20,314 nucleotides of DNA from JAIVGV01 sp035295985 (GTDB lineage: Bacteria > Acidobacteriota > Blastocatellia > Pyrinomonadales > Pyrinomonadaceae). Position numbers and translations under genes: made by a program. Below are positions 1-7,712 of this stretch, piece by piece. The stretch spans positions 1-20,314 of the forward strand of contig DATHBT010000238.1 of the NCBI GenBank assembly GCA_035295985.1. The letters are read 5' to 3'. The notes under the pieces are model-generated. The model searched no databases. It had not been told where the DNA came from and saw nothing but the letters and a program-made list of their open reading frames with translations. Position 1 is the stretch's first letter. Every line of letters begins with the position of its first letter.

Positions 1-2362
1 ACTTCGGGTATTCGGAACAGCCGTAGAACGCCTTGCCGCGCTTCGACTTCTTCACGACGATCTCGCCGCGGCAGCCCGGCTTCGGGCACGCCGCGCCGGT
101 CGTCTCGCGCTTCACGTACTTGCACGTCGGGTAGTTCGAGCAGGAGACGAATTCGCCGAAGCGGCCCTGGCGGCGGACGAGGTGCGCGCCGTCTTCCGGG
201 CACTTCTCGTCGAGCGGAATGGGCGCGGCGGCGACCTGGCCCGACTTGCTGATCTTGCGTATGTTCCGGCAGTCGGGGTAGCCGGTGCAGCCGAGGAACT
301 GGCCGAAGCGCCCGCGCTTCAAGGCCATCGGCTTGCCGCACAGCTCGCACTCTTCCGCCTGCTCTCCTTCCGCGCCGTCGGCGGCTGACGTTCCGGCCGC
401 CGCCGCCGTCTTCCCGTCGCCCTCAGTCGTCGCGGCCGCGGCCGGCTTCGCGATCTCGCGCGTGGTGCGGCACTCCGGGTAGTTCGAGCAGGCGAGGAAC
501 TGGCCGAAGCGGCCGAACTTGATGACCATCTGCGAGCCGCAGTTCTCGCACTTCTCCTCGGTCGGGATGGCCTGCTGCTTGGCCGCGCGCATCTGCCGCT
601 CGGCGTCCTTCAAGTCCTTCGCGAATTTCTCGTAGAACTCGCGCAGGGCGTCCGTCCAGCGCAGCTTCCCTTCCTCGATCTCGTCCAACTCCTGCTCCAT
701 GCGCGCCGTGTACGACTCGTTGAAGAGATCGTCGAACGAGGCGACGAGGAGGTCGTTGACGGTCGTGCCGAGCGCGGTCGGGTGGAAGCGCCCTTCAACC
801 TTTTCGACGTACTCGCGATCCTGAATCGTCGTCATGATCGCCGCGTAGGTCGAAGGCCGCCCGATGCCCTTCTCTTCGAGCGCCTTGACGAGCGTCGCCT
901 CGGTGTAGCGCGGCGGCGGCTCGGTGAAGTGCTGCTCCGGCGTGATCGAGTTGAGGTTGAGCGCGTCGCCCTTCGAGACGAGCGGCAGCTTGCGCGCGGC
1001 CTCCTCGTCCTCGTCCTCCGCCTTCTCGTCGCGGCCCTCCTCGTAAACTTTCAGGAAGCCGTCGAACTTCAAGACCGACCCCGTGGCGCGGAAGAGGAAG
1101 CGGCCCGCCTCGATGTCAATCGTCGTCTGATCGTAAACGGCCGCCGTCATCTGCGAGGCGACGAAACGCTGCCAGATGAGCTTGTAGAGGCGGAACTCGT
1201 CGCGGCTCAGGAAGCGCTCGATAGATTCTGGCGTGCGCGCAACGTCCGTCGGGCGGATGGCCTCGTGCGCGTCCTGCGCGCCCTTCTTCGAGCGGTAGAA
1301 GACCGGCTTTTCGGGCAGGTAGGCCGCGCCGAACTGAGAGCCGATGAAGCCGCGCACCTCGCCCAGGGCCGTGTCGGACACGCGCGTCGAATCCGTCCTC
1401 ATGTAGGTGACGAGGCCGACCGCGCCCTCCGCGCCCAGCTCCACGCCCTCGTAGAGTTTTTGGGCGACCATCATCGTCTTCTTGACGGGGAAGCTCAGCT
1501 TGCGCGAAGCCTCCTGCTGCAACTTCGACGTGATGAACGGCGGGACGGGGTTGCGACGGCGCTCCTTCGTCGTCACGTCGGCGACGACGTAAGACTGGCC
1601 TTCGGCCTCCGCGACGATCTCTCGCGCCTGCGCCTCGTCCGAGATCAGGATTTCGTTCTTCTTGACGTCCTGATCGAAGTTCGAGGTCTTGACCGTCTGC
1701 TCGCCGACGCGGAACAGCCGCGCGTCGAACGCGGGCGGCAGCTTCGCCGCGAGGTTGGCGGTGACAGTCCAGTATTCGGTCTTGACGAAATTCTCGATCT
1801 CGCGCTCGCGCTCGACGACCATGCGGAGCGCGACCGACTGCACGCGGCCGGCGGATAGTCGCCCGCCGACCGTGCGGCACAGCAGCGGCGAGACCTTGTA
1901 GCCGACGAGCCGGTCGAGCACGCGACGCGCCTGCTGCGCGTCAACCAGATTCATGTCAACCTGCTTCGGCTCCTTGAAGGCGTCCTGCACGGCCCGCTTC
2001 GTGATCTCGTTGAACATCACGCGGAAGGCCGGCTTCTTCGGGCGCTTCGGCACGATCTCTTCCGCCAGGTGCTGGCAGATCGCCTCGCCTTCGCGGTCGG
2101 GGTCGGCCGCCAGGTAGATCGCCTCGGCCTGCTTCGCCGCGGCCTTCAACTCCGAGACGACCTTGCGGTTGTTGCGCTTCTTCGTGTCGGGGATGACCTC
2201 GTAGGTCGGCTCGAAGTTGTTCTCGACATCGACGCCCAGGCCCTTCGACGGCAGGTCTTTGATGTGGCCGATGGAGGCCATCACGCGGTAGTCCGGCCCC
2301 AGATATTTTCCAATCGTCTTCGCCTTCGCGGGCGACTCCACTACTACTAAATTCTTCGCCAT
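1..2362 (-). CDS. topA: DNA topoisomerase I (type IA), 3' end cut by window edge
   Basis: Relaxes negatively supercoiled DNA by transient single-strand cleavage through a 5'-phosphotyrosine. The frame is open from the ATG at 2362 to the window edge (787 full codons). Visible in order: the TOPRIM domain with E9 in VVVESPAKAKTI and the acidic triad D87/D89/E91 in AADPDREGE; the catalytic Tyr320 in TYMRTDST (E. coli Tyr319); and four C-terminal zinc ribbons starting near C605, C672, C721 and C759, with the typical GRFGQFLxCxxYPxC pattern in the first three. The fourth ends at YPK, and the next codon begins with T, as expected for its last Cys, so only a short tail is probably missing. An Ala/Glu-rich linker (about 632-670) separates ribbons one and two. 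An AAGGGA stretch lies 6-7 nt before the ATG. Housekeeping gene, not obviously in an operon with its neighbour. Confidence 0.96.
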   Translation of the reverse strand, partial: MAKNLVVVESPAKAKTIGKYLGPDYRVMASIGHIKDLPSKGLGVDVENNFEPTYEVIPDTKKRNNRKVVSELKAAAKQAEAIYLAADPDREGEAICQHLAEEIVPKRPKKPAFRVMFNEITKRAVQDAFKEPKQVDMNLVDAQQARRVLDRLVGYKVSPLLCRTVGGRLSAGRVQSVALRMVVEREREIENFVKTEYWTVTANLAAKLPPAFDARLFRVGEQTVKTSNFDQDVKKNEILISDEAQAREIVAEAEGQSYVVADVTTKERRRNPVPPFITSKLQQEASRKLSFPVKKTMMVAQKLYEGVELGAEGAVGLVTYMRTDSTRVSDTALGEVRGFIGSQFGAAYLPEKPVFYRSKKGAQDAHEAIRPTDVARTPESIERFLSRDEFRLYKLIWQRFVASQMTAAVYDQTTIDIEAGRFLFRATGSVLKFDGFLKVYEEGRDEKAEDEDEEAARKLPLVSKGDALNLNSITPEQHFTEPPPRYTEATLVKALEEKGIGRPSTYAAIMTTIQDREYVEKVEGRFHPTALGTTVNDLLVASFDDLFNESYTARMEQELDEIEEGKLRWTDALREFYEKFAKDLKDAERQMRAAKQQAIPTEEKCENCGSQMVIKFGRFGQFLACSNYPECRTTREIAKPAAAATTEGDGKTAAAAGTSAADGAEGEQAEECELCGKPMALKRGRFGQFLGCTGYPDCRNIRKISKSGQVAAAPIPLDEKCPEDGAHLVRRQGRFGEFVSCSNYPTCKYVKRETTGAACPKPGCRGEIVVKKSKRGKAFYGCSEYPK

Positions 2363-2871
2363 TCACATTCCCTTCGACAGCCGGCGGGGCCTCCCCCTTG
2401 AAGTTAGAATTGTCCTAAATGCCTCTCCGGCCAACCGTTTAGATGTCCGCAGGGGGCGCTCGGAGTGCCCGCCCCGGCCGGTCTTTTTGCCCGAATTCTC
2501 GGACATTTACCTGCCGAAAACGGGCGACGACTTTTTGTCCGGCTTCGTCTGAGCGGTGGAGAATAGCATCAGGCGGGAAGCCGCTGTCAAATAGGCCGAC
2601 GGACGCGCACGACTTTAAAGCCGTCCGGCGGCGCGCGTCGCCCGCGCTCGTCATCCGGCCCGCGGATTGTCTGGGACGAACACACTGCGGCGTTCTCAGG
2701 GCCGAGCGTTGGGGTGGGAAGATTCACCACAGAGGCATAGAGGGCACAGAGGATGCACAGAGGCTTGAGCGATTTTCTCTGTGCCCCCTCTGCGTCCTCT
2801 GTGCCTCTGTGGTGAGTCCGATCAGCGACACACTCAAGTGTGAATTGTCCCGGCGCTTTCGCGGACGGCCG
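2363..2871. other. Intergenic region between topA and ppk2
   Basis: About 509 bases with no convincing gene. It holds the topA upstream region; a loose TTGGCC-N17-AATTCT pair on the minus strand around 2405-2433 is too weak to call a promoter. It also holds a 98-bp palindromic repeat (listed separately) that starts 53 bases past the ppk2 stop. A plus-strand open frame crosses the region but has no recognisable domain, and part of it is a translation of the palindrome. Confidence 0.6.
2721..2818. repeat. Interspersed palindromic repeat of the CACAGAGG type
   Basis: Two arms of about 42 nt (2721-2762 and 2777-2818) are inverted copies, 33 of 38 identical in the core, around a 14-nt loop. Each arm is built from short CACAGAGG-like units. 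Similar CACCACAGAGG palindromes are scattered in many environmental bacterial genomes, including Acidobacteriota; that is recalled knowledge, not checked here. As RNA it would form a long hairpin just downstream of ppk2 and could end or stabilise that transcript. It carries no transposase. Confidence 0.85.
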
Positions 2872-3756
2872 TCATGACTCGCCGCGTTTCAACTCGCGGG
2901 CTAGTCGCCGCCGCGCCTTCTCCATCTCTTCTTTATCGTCGCCGGCCACGGACGGGTAGCGGAGCTTGAGCGCGCGCAACTTCCGCGCCATCAGGTCGGC
3001 GACGGCGAGCGCGGTGAACCAGCGGTGGTCGGCCGGGACGACGTGCCACGGCGCGGCGCGCGTACTCGTGAGCGCGAGCATCTCTTCGTGCGCGCGCTCG
3101 TGCTCGCCCCACAGCTCCCGGTTCTCCAGGTCGGCCGCAGAGAACTTCCACTTCTTGTCCGAATCGACCGTGCGTTCGAGCAGGCGCTCGGCCTGCTTCC
3201 CTTTCGACAGGTTCAGGAAGAACTTGAGGACGAGGACGCCGTTATCAACGAGGTACTGCTCGAAGTTGTTGATCTCGCGCGCGCGACGCCGCCAGACGTT
3301 CTTCGGCAAAGCGCCGGGGGGCAGGTTCTGCTCGCCGAGACGTTCGGGGCGGACGCGCGGCGAGACGATCTCCTCGTAGTAGGAGCGGTTGAAGAAGGTG
3401 ATGCGCCCGCGCTCCGGCACCTGGTGGTGGAATCGCCAGAGGTAGTCGTGGCGGTTCTCAAGCTCGGAAGGCTTCTTGAAGTTGACGGCGGTGCAGCCCT
3501 GCGGGTCGAGCCGCGAGGCGACCTGCTTGATCGTGCCGTCCTTCCCCGACCCGTCAATGGACTGGAAGACGACGAGCAGCGCGTGCGTCTCGCGGGCCAT
3601 CAGCTTGTCTTGTAGCCGCGCGAGTTCGGCCAGGTCGGACTCGAACTTCCCGGCCGCCGCCTCTTCGTCCGCGTAGCCGGCCGTGTACGCCGAATCGTAG
3701 TTCTTCAAACGCGGCCGGCCGCCCGGCCTAACGAGGAAATCGCCCGGTTTGATCAT
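2872..3756 (-). CDS. PPK2-family polyphosphate kinase (polyphosphate:nucleotide phosphotransferase)
   Basis: 294 aa, the usual size of a one-domain PPK2. Such enzymes transfer phosphate between inorganic polyphosphate and nucleotides in the cytoplasm. Seen: an N-terminal FLVRPGGRPRLKNYD lead-in; a Walker A loop at 68-75 (DGSGKDGT, where the family more often has an Ala before GKDG); PQGCTAVNFKKPS; a Walker B-like block at 117-129 (GRITFFNRSYYEE); a lid with RLLERTVDSDKKWKFS; and a C-terminal APWHVVPADHRWFTALAV. The FNRSYYE form, rather than FDRSWYN, suits the subgroup containing polyP:AMP/ADP phosphotransferases (class III), but the substrate is inferred. The ATG at 3756 gives the family-typical N-terminus. 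No good Shine-Dalgarno is visible. Confidence 0.93.
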   Translation of the reverse strand: MIKPGDFLVRPGGRPRLKNYDSAYTAGYADEEAAAGKFESDLAELARLQDKLMARETHALLVVFQSIDGSGKDGTIKQVASRLDPQGCTAVNFKKPSELENRHDYLWRFHHQVPERGRITFFNRSYYEEIVSPRVRPERLGEQNLPPGALPKNVWRRRAREINNFEQYLVDNGVLVLKFFLNLSKGKQAERLLERTVDSDKKWKFSAADLENRELWGEHERAHEEMLALTSTRAAPWHVVPADHRWFTALAVADLMARKLRALKLRYPSVAGDDKEEMEKARRRLARELKRGES

Positions 3757-3825
3757 GCTGAGAGGCTACGCGATTTACTTCAACAAACTTTGTCGGGCGG
3801 CAAACAGTTCAGACACTTCACGCGG

Positions 3826-3861
3826 AAGCGCCCGCCGTGCCTGGCGACACGGCGGGCGCTT
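3826..3861 (-). terminator. GC-rich hairpin after the TPR gene
   Basis: A perfect 14-bp stem (3826-3839 with 3848-3861) and an 8-nt loop, 23 nt past the stop of the minus-strand TPR gene and 69 nt before the ppk2 start. In the direction of transcription it is not followed by a T-run, so it may be a weak or U-independent terminator or a processing/stability hairpin rather than a classic intrinsic terminator. Confidence 0.6.
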
Positions 3862-3884
3862 GAACGTCACTACCCGACTATCCG

Positions 3885-5177
3885 TCAGCTCTTCAGCTTC
3901 TTGCGCGCCTCGGGGACGGCCAGCGCGCGTTCGAGGTTGATGACGCGGTAATCGACGACCTCCTTGTAGAGCTTCTGCGAGTTCTCGGCGTCGCCAGCCT
4001 TCTCGTAGGCGCGTGCGAGCAGCAGCTTGTGGAAGACGTCGGTCATGTCGGCCTGCTTCAAATGTTCGATGGCCTTGGCGTGGTCGCCGGCTTCGAGCTT
4101 GAGGTAGCCGGCGATGTAGTGGTAGGCGGGCATGAACTGCTTGCCCTGTTCGCCTCCCTCGTCGATCATCTTCTTAATCAGCTCGGCCTCCTTCCACGCC
4201 TCCGCGTGCTTGCCCATCTTGGCGAGCGCGCGCCCGCGGCCATGGTGCAGGCGGCCCAGCCAGATCATTTTCTGATCGTCGGGCAGGTTGCTGCCGGGCA
4301 CGGTCTGGTAACCCTTCTCGTAAGACTTGATCGCCTCCTCGGGCTGGCCGTTTTCGAGCTGCAAACGGGCGATGGAGTTCCAGACGAAGACGGGCGGGAA
4401 CTGGGCCGCGCCGGGCGTCTTCAGGTATTCCTCCTGGAACTGTTGAAGGGTCTTGAGCGCGGCCGGGATGTTGCCCTCATAGACGTAGGTGTAGGCCAGC
4501 CCGTAGCCGGGGCCGAAGGGGGCCGTGTTCTTCTCCTTGCGGGAGAGCGAGGCCTGGTACATCTCGCGCGCCTTCGCGTAGTCGCCCTTGAGCAGGTGGT
4601 AGTTGCCGAGGAAGGTGTAAACGCGCGGCGTCGAGCCGTCGAGTTTGAGCGCGGCCTCGAAGTGGGCGCGCCCCTCTTCGGGGTTCTGGTTGATCGTCGC
4701 CTGCCCGAGCATCATCTGCACCGTCCGCTCTCCGGGGTAGTCCGCCGCGAGCTGCTTGAGGACGGGCAGCGCCTCCGCGCCCTTCCCCGACCGGATGAGC
4801 GCGACGGCCTCGATGTAGCGGCGCTCGCCGTCGGAAGCCTTCTTCGCGAGTTCGAGCGCCTTCTCCATGAGCGGGTTCGGCGCGCCCGGCTGAACGGGCT
4901 GGCCCTGCGGCGGCGGCGTGAAGGTGGCGACGAGGTACTGGCCGAAGGCGAAGTCGGGATCGGCCGCGACCGCCTTCTGCGCGAGCGCGAGCGCGTCGGG
5001 GCCGCCCTGGAAAGTCTCGATCATCCAGACGGCCTTCTCGGCCGCCTCCCGCGCCTCCTTCGACTTGGTCGTGAAGGCGAACTTCTTGCCCCCGCCCTGC
5101 GCGAAGGCGGGGAGCGCGGCCAACAGCAGGAGCGAGGCGAAAAGGGTCAGGCCGCGCGCCGGTCGTGTGAATCTCAT
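3885..5177 (-). CDS. Secreted tetratricopeptide-repeat protein
   Basis: 430 aa. A signal peptide is clear: basic n-region, leucine-rich core (TLFASLLLLAALPAFA) and likely cleavage after AFA-26. The rest is almost entirely helical and reads as consecutive TPR-like pairs, for example DYAKAREMYQASL, QPEEAIKSYEKGY, DHAKAIEHLKQA and DAENSQKLYKEVV, with no attached catalytic domain. It probably works as an envelope scaffold or adaptor; partner unknown. A Tyr/Leu-rich middle (VYTFLGNYHLLKGDYAKA) is canonical TPR. The start is fixed by AAGGAG at 5184-5189, six nt before the ATG. Not homologous by eye to any named TPR protein. Confidence 0.9.
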   Translation of the reverse strand: MRFTRPARGLTLFASLLLLAALPAFAQGGGKKFAFTTKSKEAREAAEKAVWMIETFQGGPDALALAQKAVAADPDFAFGQYLVATFTPPPQGQPVQPGAPNPLMEKALELAKKASDGERRYIEAVALIRSGKGAEALPVLKQLAADYPGERTVQMMLGQATINQNPEEGRAHFEAALKLDGSTPRVYTFLGNYHLLKGDYAKAREMYQASLSRKEKNTAPFGPGYGLAYTYVYEGNIPAALKTLQQFQEEYLKTPGAAQFPPVFVWNSIARLQLENGQPEEAIKSYEKGYQTVPGSNLPDDQKMIWLGRLHHGRGRALAKMGKHAEAWKEAELIKKMIDEGGEQGKQFMPAYHYIAGYLKLEAGDHAKAIEHLKQADMTDVFHKLLLARAYEKAGDAENSQKLYKEVVDYRVINLERALAVPEARKKLKS

Positions 5178-5183
5178 TTGATT

Positions 5184-5189
5184 CTCCTT
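5184..5189 (-). promoter_or_regulatory. Shine-Dalgarno of the TPR gene
   Basis: AAGGAG on the minus strand, 6 nt ahead of the ATG at 5177. It is the strongest ribosome site among the minus-strand genes here and settles the start. Confidence 0.75.
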
Positions 5190-5402
5190 CTAAAAATTTG
5201 TGTTTCGAGAGCTGCCGAAAACGCTAGGGGCCGGCGGGGTGAATAGACCCTGCGGGAAGTCGCCTGCCGATGAAGTGTGAAACGATCCGTTGATCGCCGA
5301 GGTTCGGGCGAATTTACAGCAACGGCGGTGTGTTAGCCAGCGACCTCGCGGTCGGCGGCGCGGGGCGGCGGCGGATGCACCTTTCGGCGCAGCCCGTCAA
5401 CG

Positions 5403-5419
5403 CTTTGCCGCGCGCAAAG
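5403..5419. promoter_or_regulatory. Candidate enhancer site for a sigma-54 activator
   Basis: Perfect dyad CTTTGC-N5-GCAAAG centred at 5411, about 119 bases before the predicted start of transcription at about 5530. That is the distance range at which NtrC-type enhancer-binding proteins sit. A further half-site CTTTGCG is at 5479-5485. The role is inferred from symmetry and position. Confidence 0.4.
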
Positions 5420-5503
5420 ACGCGACACCACCCCGCCTCCGCCGGGCGGCCGATTTTCCCCCGAAAATAGACGTGTGACTTTGCGCCCTCACCCCGCGTC
5501 TAA

Positions 5504-5518
5504 TGGCACGGACGTTGC
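5504..5518 (+). promoter_or_regulatory. Sigma-54 (RpoN) -24/-12 promoter
   Basis: TGGCACG-N4-TTGC matches the RpoN consensus (TGGCACG-N4-TTGCW) at all fixed bases; only the final W position is C. GG (5505-5506) and GC (5517-5518) are separated by exactly 10 bases, as RpoN requires. The predicted start is near 5530, about 55 nt ahead of the ATG of the downstream small gene. Confidence 0.8.
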
Positions 5519-5567
5519 CATCATCCGTGACGGGACGGCGCGGTGGCCGAACGTCGCTATCGAGCCT

Positions 5568-5574
5568 GGGAGGG
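5568..5574 (+). promoter_or_regulatory. Shine-Dalgarno deciding the start of the 77-aa gene
   Basis: GGGAGGG ends 10 nt before the ATG at 5585. The upstream in-frame GTG at 5543 would lie only about 13 nt after the predicted sigma-54 start and has no such site, so the ATG is preferred. Confidence 0.55.
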
Positions 5575-5584
5575 TTTAGAAATT

Positions 5585-5818
5585 ATGATCAGGGAGAAAG
5601 AACTGAAAGTCGGCGTGGGGCAGCAGAAGCCCGGCCGCGTCAGGCTATCGGCGGGGGTCCCGCGCGGGATGATGCTGAGCGTCGCCTACAAGGGCGAGCG
5701 CGCCGCCTCCGTACTGCTCACGCCCGAGCAGGTGAGCGAGCTACGCGCCGCGCTCGAAGAGATCGAGCCGGCCGTCGGGACGGACGGACAGTGCGTCCGC
5801 CTGAAACTCGCCGCCTAG
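5585..5818 (+). CDS. Orphan 77-aa protein under sigma-54 control
   Basis: Not recognised. Short soluble protein with no signal peptide or membrane segment. The N-terminal half looks like beta strands (GRVRLSAG, MMLSVAYKGERAASVLL). It is followed by an amphipathic helix starting LTPEQVSELRAALEEIEP and a C-terminal strand-like CVRLKLAA. The gene stands alone: a sigma-54 promoter about 70 nt upstream, a ribosome site at 5568-5574, and an 18-bp intrinsic terminator about 50 nt past the stop. That clean packaging argues it is a real expressed gene. An alternative GTG start at 5543 would add 14 residues. Function unknown; a small regulator or adaptor is one guess with no direct support. Confidence 0.72.
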   Translation: MIREKELKVGVGQQKPGRVRLSAGVPRGMMLSVAYKGERAASVLLTPEQVSELRAALEEIEPAVGTDGQCVRLKLAA

Positions 5819-5869
5819 AAATAGACTTTAAAGAGTTCGGTCGCCCGCCGTCAGGCGGCGGCCGTGACG

Positions 5870-5920
5870 AGAGGTTGCCCGGCCGCGAAGGGGAGAGCGC
5901 GGCCGGGCAACCTCTTTTCT
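5870..5920 (+). terminator. Intrinsic terminator of the 77-aa gene
   Basis: A perfect 18-bp GC-rich stem (5870-5887 with 5898-5915) and a 10-nt purine loop, followed by TTTCT. It lies 51 nt after the stop of the small gene and 41 nt before the monooxygenase ATG, so it separates the two transcription units. Confidence 0.85.
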
Positions 5921-5961
5921 GGTTTGCGCGCGCCGCCCCGTTCGTGCGACCGTAAAACGCG

Positions 5962-7554
5962 ATGGCGACGGCTCTGACAGCGGAGGGGAACGGCGACGCG
6001 CGACGCGGCGAGGCACGCGATTTCCGAATCGCGATCATCGGCGCGGGCTTCGGCGGGCTGGGCACGGCCATGCGGCTCAGGCAGCGGGGCGAGGAGGACT
6101 TCGTCGTCCTCGAGCGCGCCTCGGACGTGGGCGGGACTTGGCGCGACAACACCTACCCGGGCTGCGCCTGCGACGTGCAGTCGCACCTCTACTCGTTCTC
6201 CTTCGCGCCGAACCCCGACTGGACAGAAAACTTCTCGCGCCAGCCCGAAATCTGGGACTACCTCCGCCGCTGCGCGCGCGACTTCCGCCTGCTCCCCCAC
6301 ATACGTTTCCGTCACGAAGTCGCAGAAGCGGCGTGGGACGAGCCGTCACGGCGCTGGCGCATAGAGACCTCCGGCGGGCGCTACACGGCCGCCGCGCTCG
6401 TGCTGGCGTCGGGCGCGCTCAGCGAGCCTTCGCTCCCCGACCTGCCCGGCCTCACGACGTTCCGCGGAAAGGTGTTCCACTCGGCGCGGTGGGATCACGA
6501 GTACGACCTCGCGGGCCGTCGCGTGGCGGTCGTCGGCACGGGCGCGTCGGCCATCCAGTTCGTGCCGGAGATTCAGCCGCGCGTCGGAAAACTCGACATC
6601 TACCAGCGCACGCCGCCGTGGATACTGCCGCGGCGCGACCGCGCGCTCGGCCACGCGAAGCGGAAATTTTACCGCCGCTTCCCCGCGGCGCAGCGCGCCG
6701 TGCGCGCATCAGTTTACCTGTTCCGCGAGCTGTTCCTGCTCGGCTTCCGCCACCTCTGGCTGGCGCGCAAGATCGAAACTGTCGCGAGGCGGCACCTCGA
6801 ACGCTCCGTCCCCGACCCCGCCCTGCGCGCCAAGCTCACGCCCGACTACCGCATCGGCTGCAAGCGCATCCTCATCTCGAACGACTACCTGCCCGCCGTC
6901 ACGCGGCCGAACGTCGAGATCATCACCGGCGGCATCGCCGAGGTGCGCGGGCACTCAATCCTTGATCGCGCGGGCGTCGAACGACCCGCCGACGCGATCA
7001 TCTTCGGCACGGGCTTTCAGGTGACCGCGCCGCCGCTCGCGCGCCGCGTACGCGGGCGGGGCGGGCGCACCCTGAGCGAGTTGTGGGCCGGCAGCCCCCG
7101 CGCTTACGCCGGCACGACCGTGGCCGGCTTCCCCAGCCTCTTCATCCTGATGGGGCCGAACACGGGCCTCGGCCACAACTCGGTCGTTTACATGATCGAG
7201 GCGCAGATCGAGCACACGCTTGCCGCGCTCGACCTCGTGCGCCGACTCGGCGCGGTGTCAATCGAGCCGCGCCCGGAGGCGCAAACGGCCTTCGTCTCAG
7301 AGGTGCAGAAGCGCATGGAGGGGACGGTCTGGATCGCAGGCGGCTGCGCCAGTTGGTATCTCGACTCGACCGGGCGCAACTCGACGCTCTGGCCCGACTT
7401 CAGTTGGCGCTTCCGCCGCCGCGTCGCGCGCCTGAACCCGGACGAGTACGTGCTCAACTACGCGCACGCCGCCGCGCCCGCAGAGGCTTACCCCGCGGGC
7501 GGCCGAAGCGGCCAGTCGGTTATGACAGCGGCCGAAGCGGCCGGCGAGTTGTAA
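5962..7554 (+). CDS. Flavin-dependent monooxygenase, Baeyer-Villiger type
   Basis: 530 aa. Class B flavoprotein monooxygenases use FAD and NADPH to insert oxygen into ketones or oxidise soft nucleophiles. Seen: an FAD-binding GxGxxG at 27-32 (GAGFGG) after the IAII strand; GGTWRDNTYPGCACD (57-71); the Baeyer-Villiger fingerprint FxGxxxHxxxWD at 167-178 (FRGKVFHSARWD, with Ser where Thr is common); and a second dinucleotide-binding GTGASA at 192-197 for NADPH. Length is normal for the family. The C-terminus (about 505-530) is an Ala/Gly-rich tail. The natural substrate cannot be read from the sequence, and no pathway genes are adjacent. No good Shine-Dalgarno precedes the ATG, but the FAD motif requires a start close to here. 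Probably its own transcription unit. Confidence 0.92.
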   Translation: MATALTAEGNGDARRGEARDFRIAIIGAGFGGLGTAMRLRQRGEEDFVVLERASDVGGTWRDNTYPGCACDVQSHLYSFSFAPNPDWTENFSRQPEIWDYLRRCARDFRLLPHIRFRHEVAEAAWDEPSRRWRIETSGGRYTAAALVLASGALSEPSLPDLPGLTTFRGKVFHSARWDHEYDLAGRRVAVVGTGASAIQFVPEIQPRVGKLDIYQRTPPWILPRRDRALGHAKRKFYRRFPAAQRAVRASVYLFRELFLLGFRHLWLARKIETVARRHLERSVPDPALRAKLTPDYRIGCKRILISNDYLPAVTRPNVEIITGGIAEVRGHSILDRAGVERPADAIIFGTGFQVTAPPLARRVRGRGGRTLSELWAGSPRAYAGTTVAGFPSLFILMGPNTGLGHNSVVYMIEAQIEHTLAALDLVRRLGAVSIEPRPEAQTAFVSEVQKRMEGTVWIAGGCASWYLDSTGRNSTLWPDFSWRFRRRVARLNPDEYVLNYAHAAAPAEAYPAGGRSGQSVMTAAEAAGEL

Positions 7555-7712
7555 CGTCGTCTGTGGAGTTCGTCACGGGGCGCAACCTGCGGCGGCTCGT
7601 CCCGAAGGCGGAACGAGAAACGCTGGCCCTGGGGCGTGCGTTCGGCGCGAGCAGCGTGGAGACGAGGAAACAGGCGGGAGAGGGCGACGCCGGGCGGGCC
7701 TGCTCGGCAGAC

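Larger units (their letters stand above)
5178..5584. other. Divergent intergenic region between the TPR gene and the 77-aa gene
   Basis: About 407 bases upstream of two divergent genes. On the plus side it holds a sigma-54 promoter and a candidate activator dyad (listed separately). Two further short dyads are visible: CGATC-CGTT-GATCG at 5283-5296 and ATTTTC-CCCC-GAAAAT at 5453-5468. No convincing sigma-70 promoter was found for the TPR gene. Confidence 0.55.

Noticed and set aside
782..1858. 358-aa open frame on the plus strand
   Set aside because: Antisense to the conserved core of topA (active-site Tyr region); Arg/Leu/Asp-rich composition typical of a GC-rich shadow frame; no domain or ribosome site.
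2443..2877. 144-aa open frame on the plus strand between topA and ppk2
   Set aside because: No family, and part of it is the translation of the CACAGAGG palindrome (HHRGIEGTED / CPLCVLCAS). Such peptides arise wherever this repeat lies.
4029..5246. 405-aa plus-strand open frame
   Set aside because: Fully antisense to the TPR gene, which has a signal peptide, TPR motifs and a good ribosome site.
5503..5955. 150-aa plus-strand open frame overlapping the small gene
   Set aside because: Begins inside the sigma-54 promoter and runs through the intrinsic terminator; Arg-rich shadow frame.
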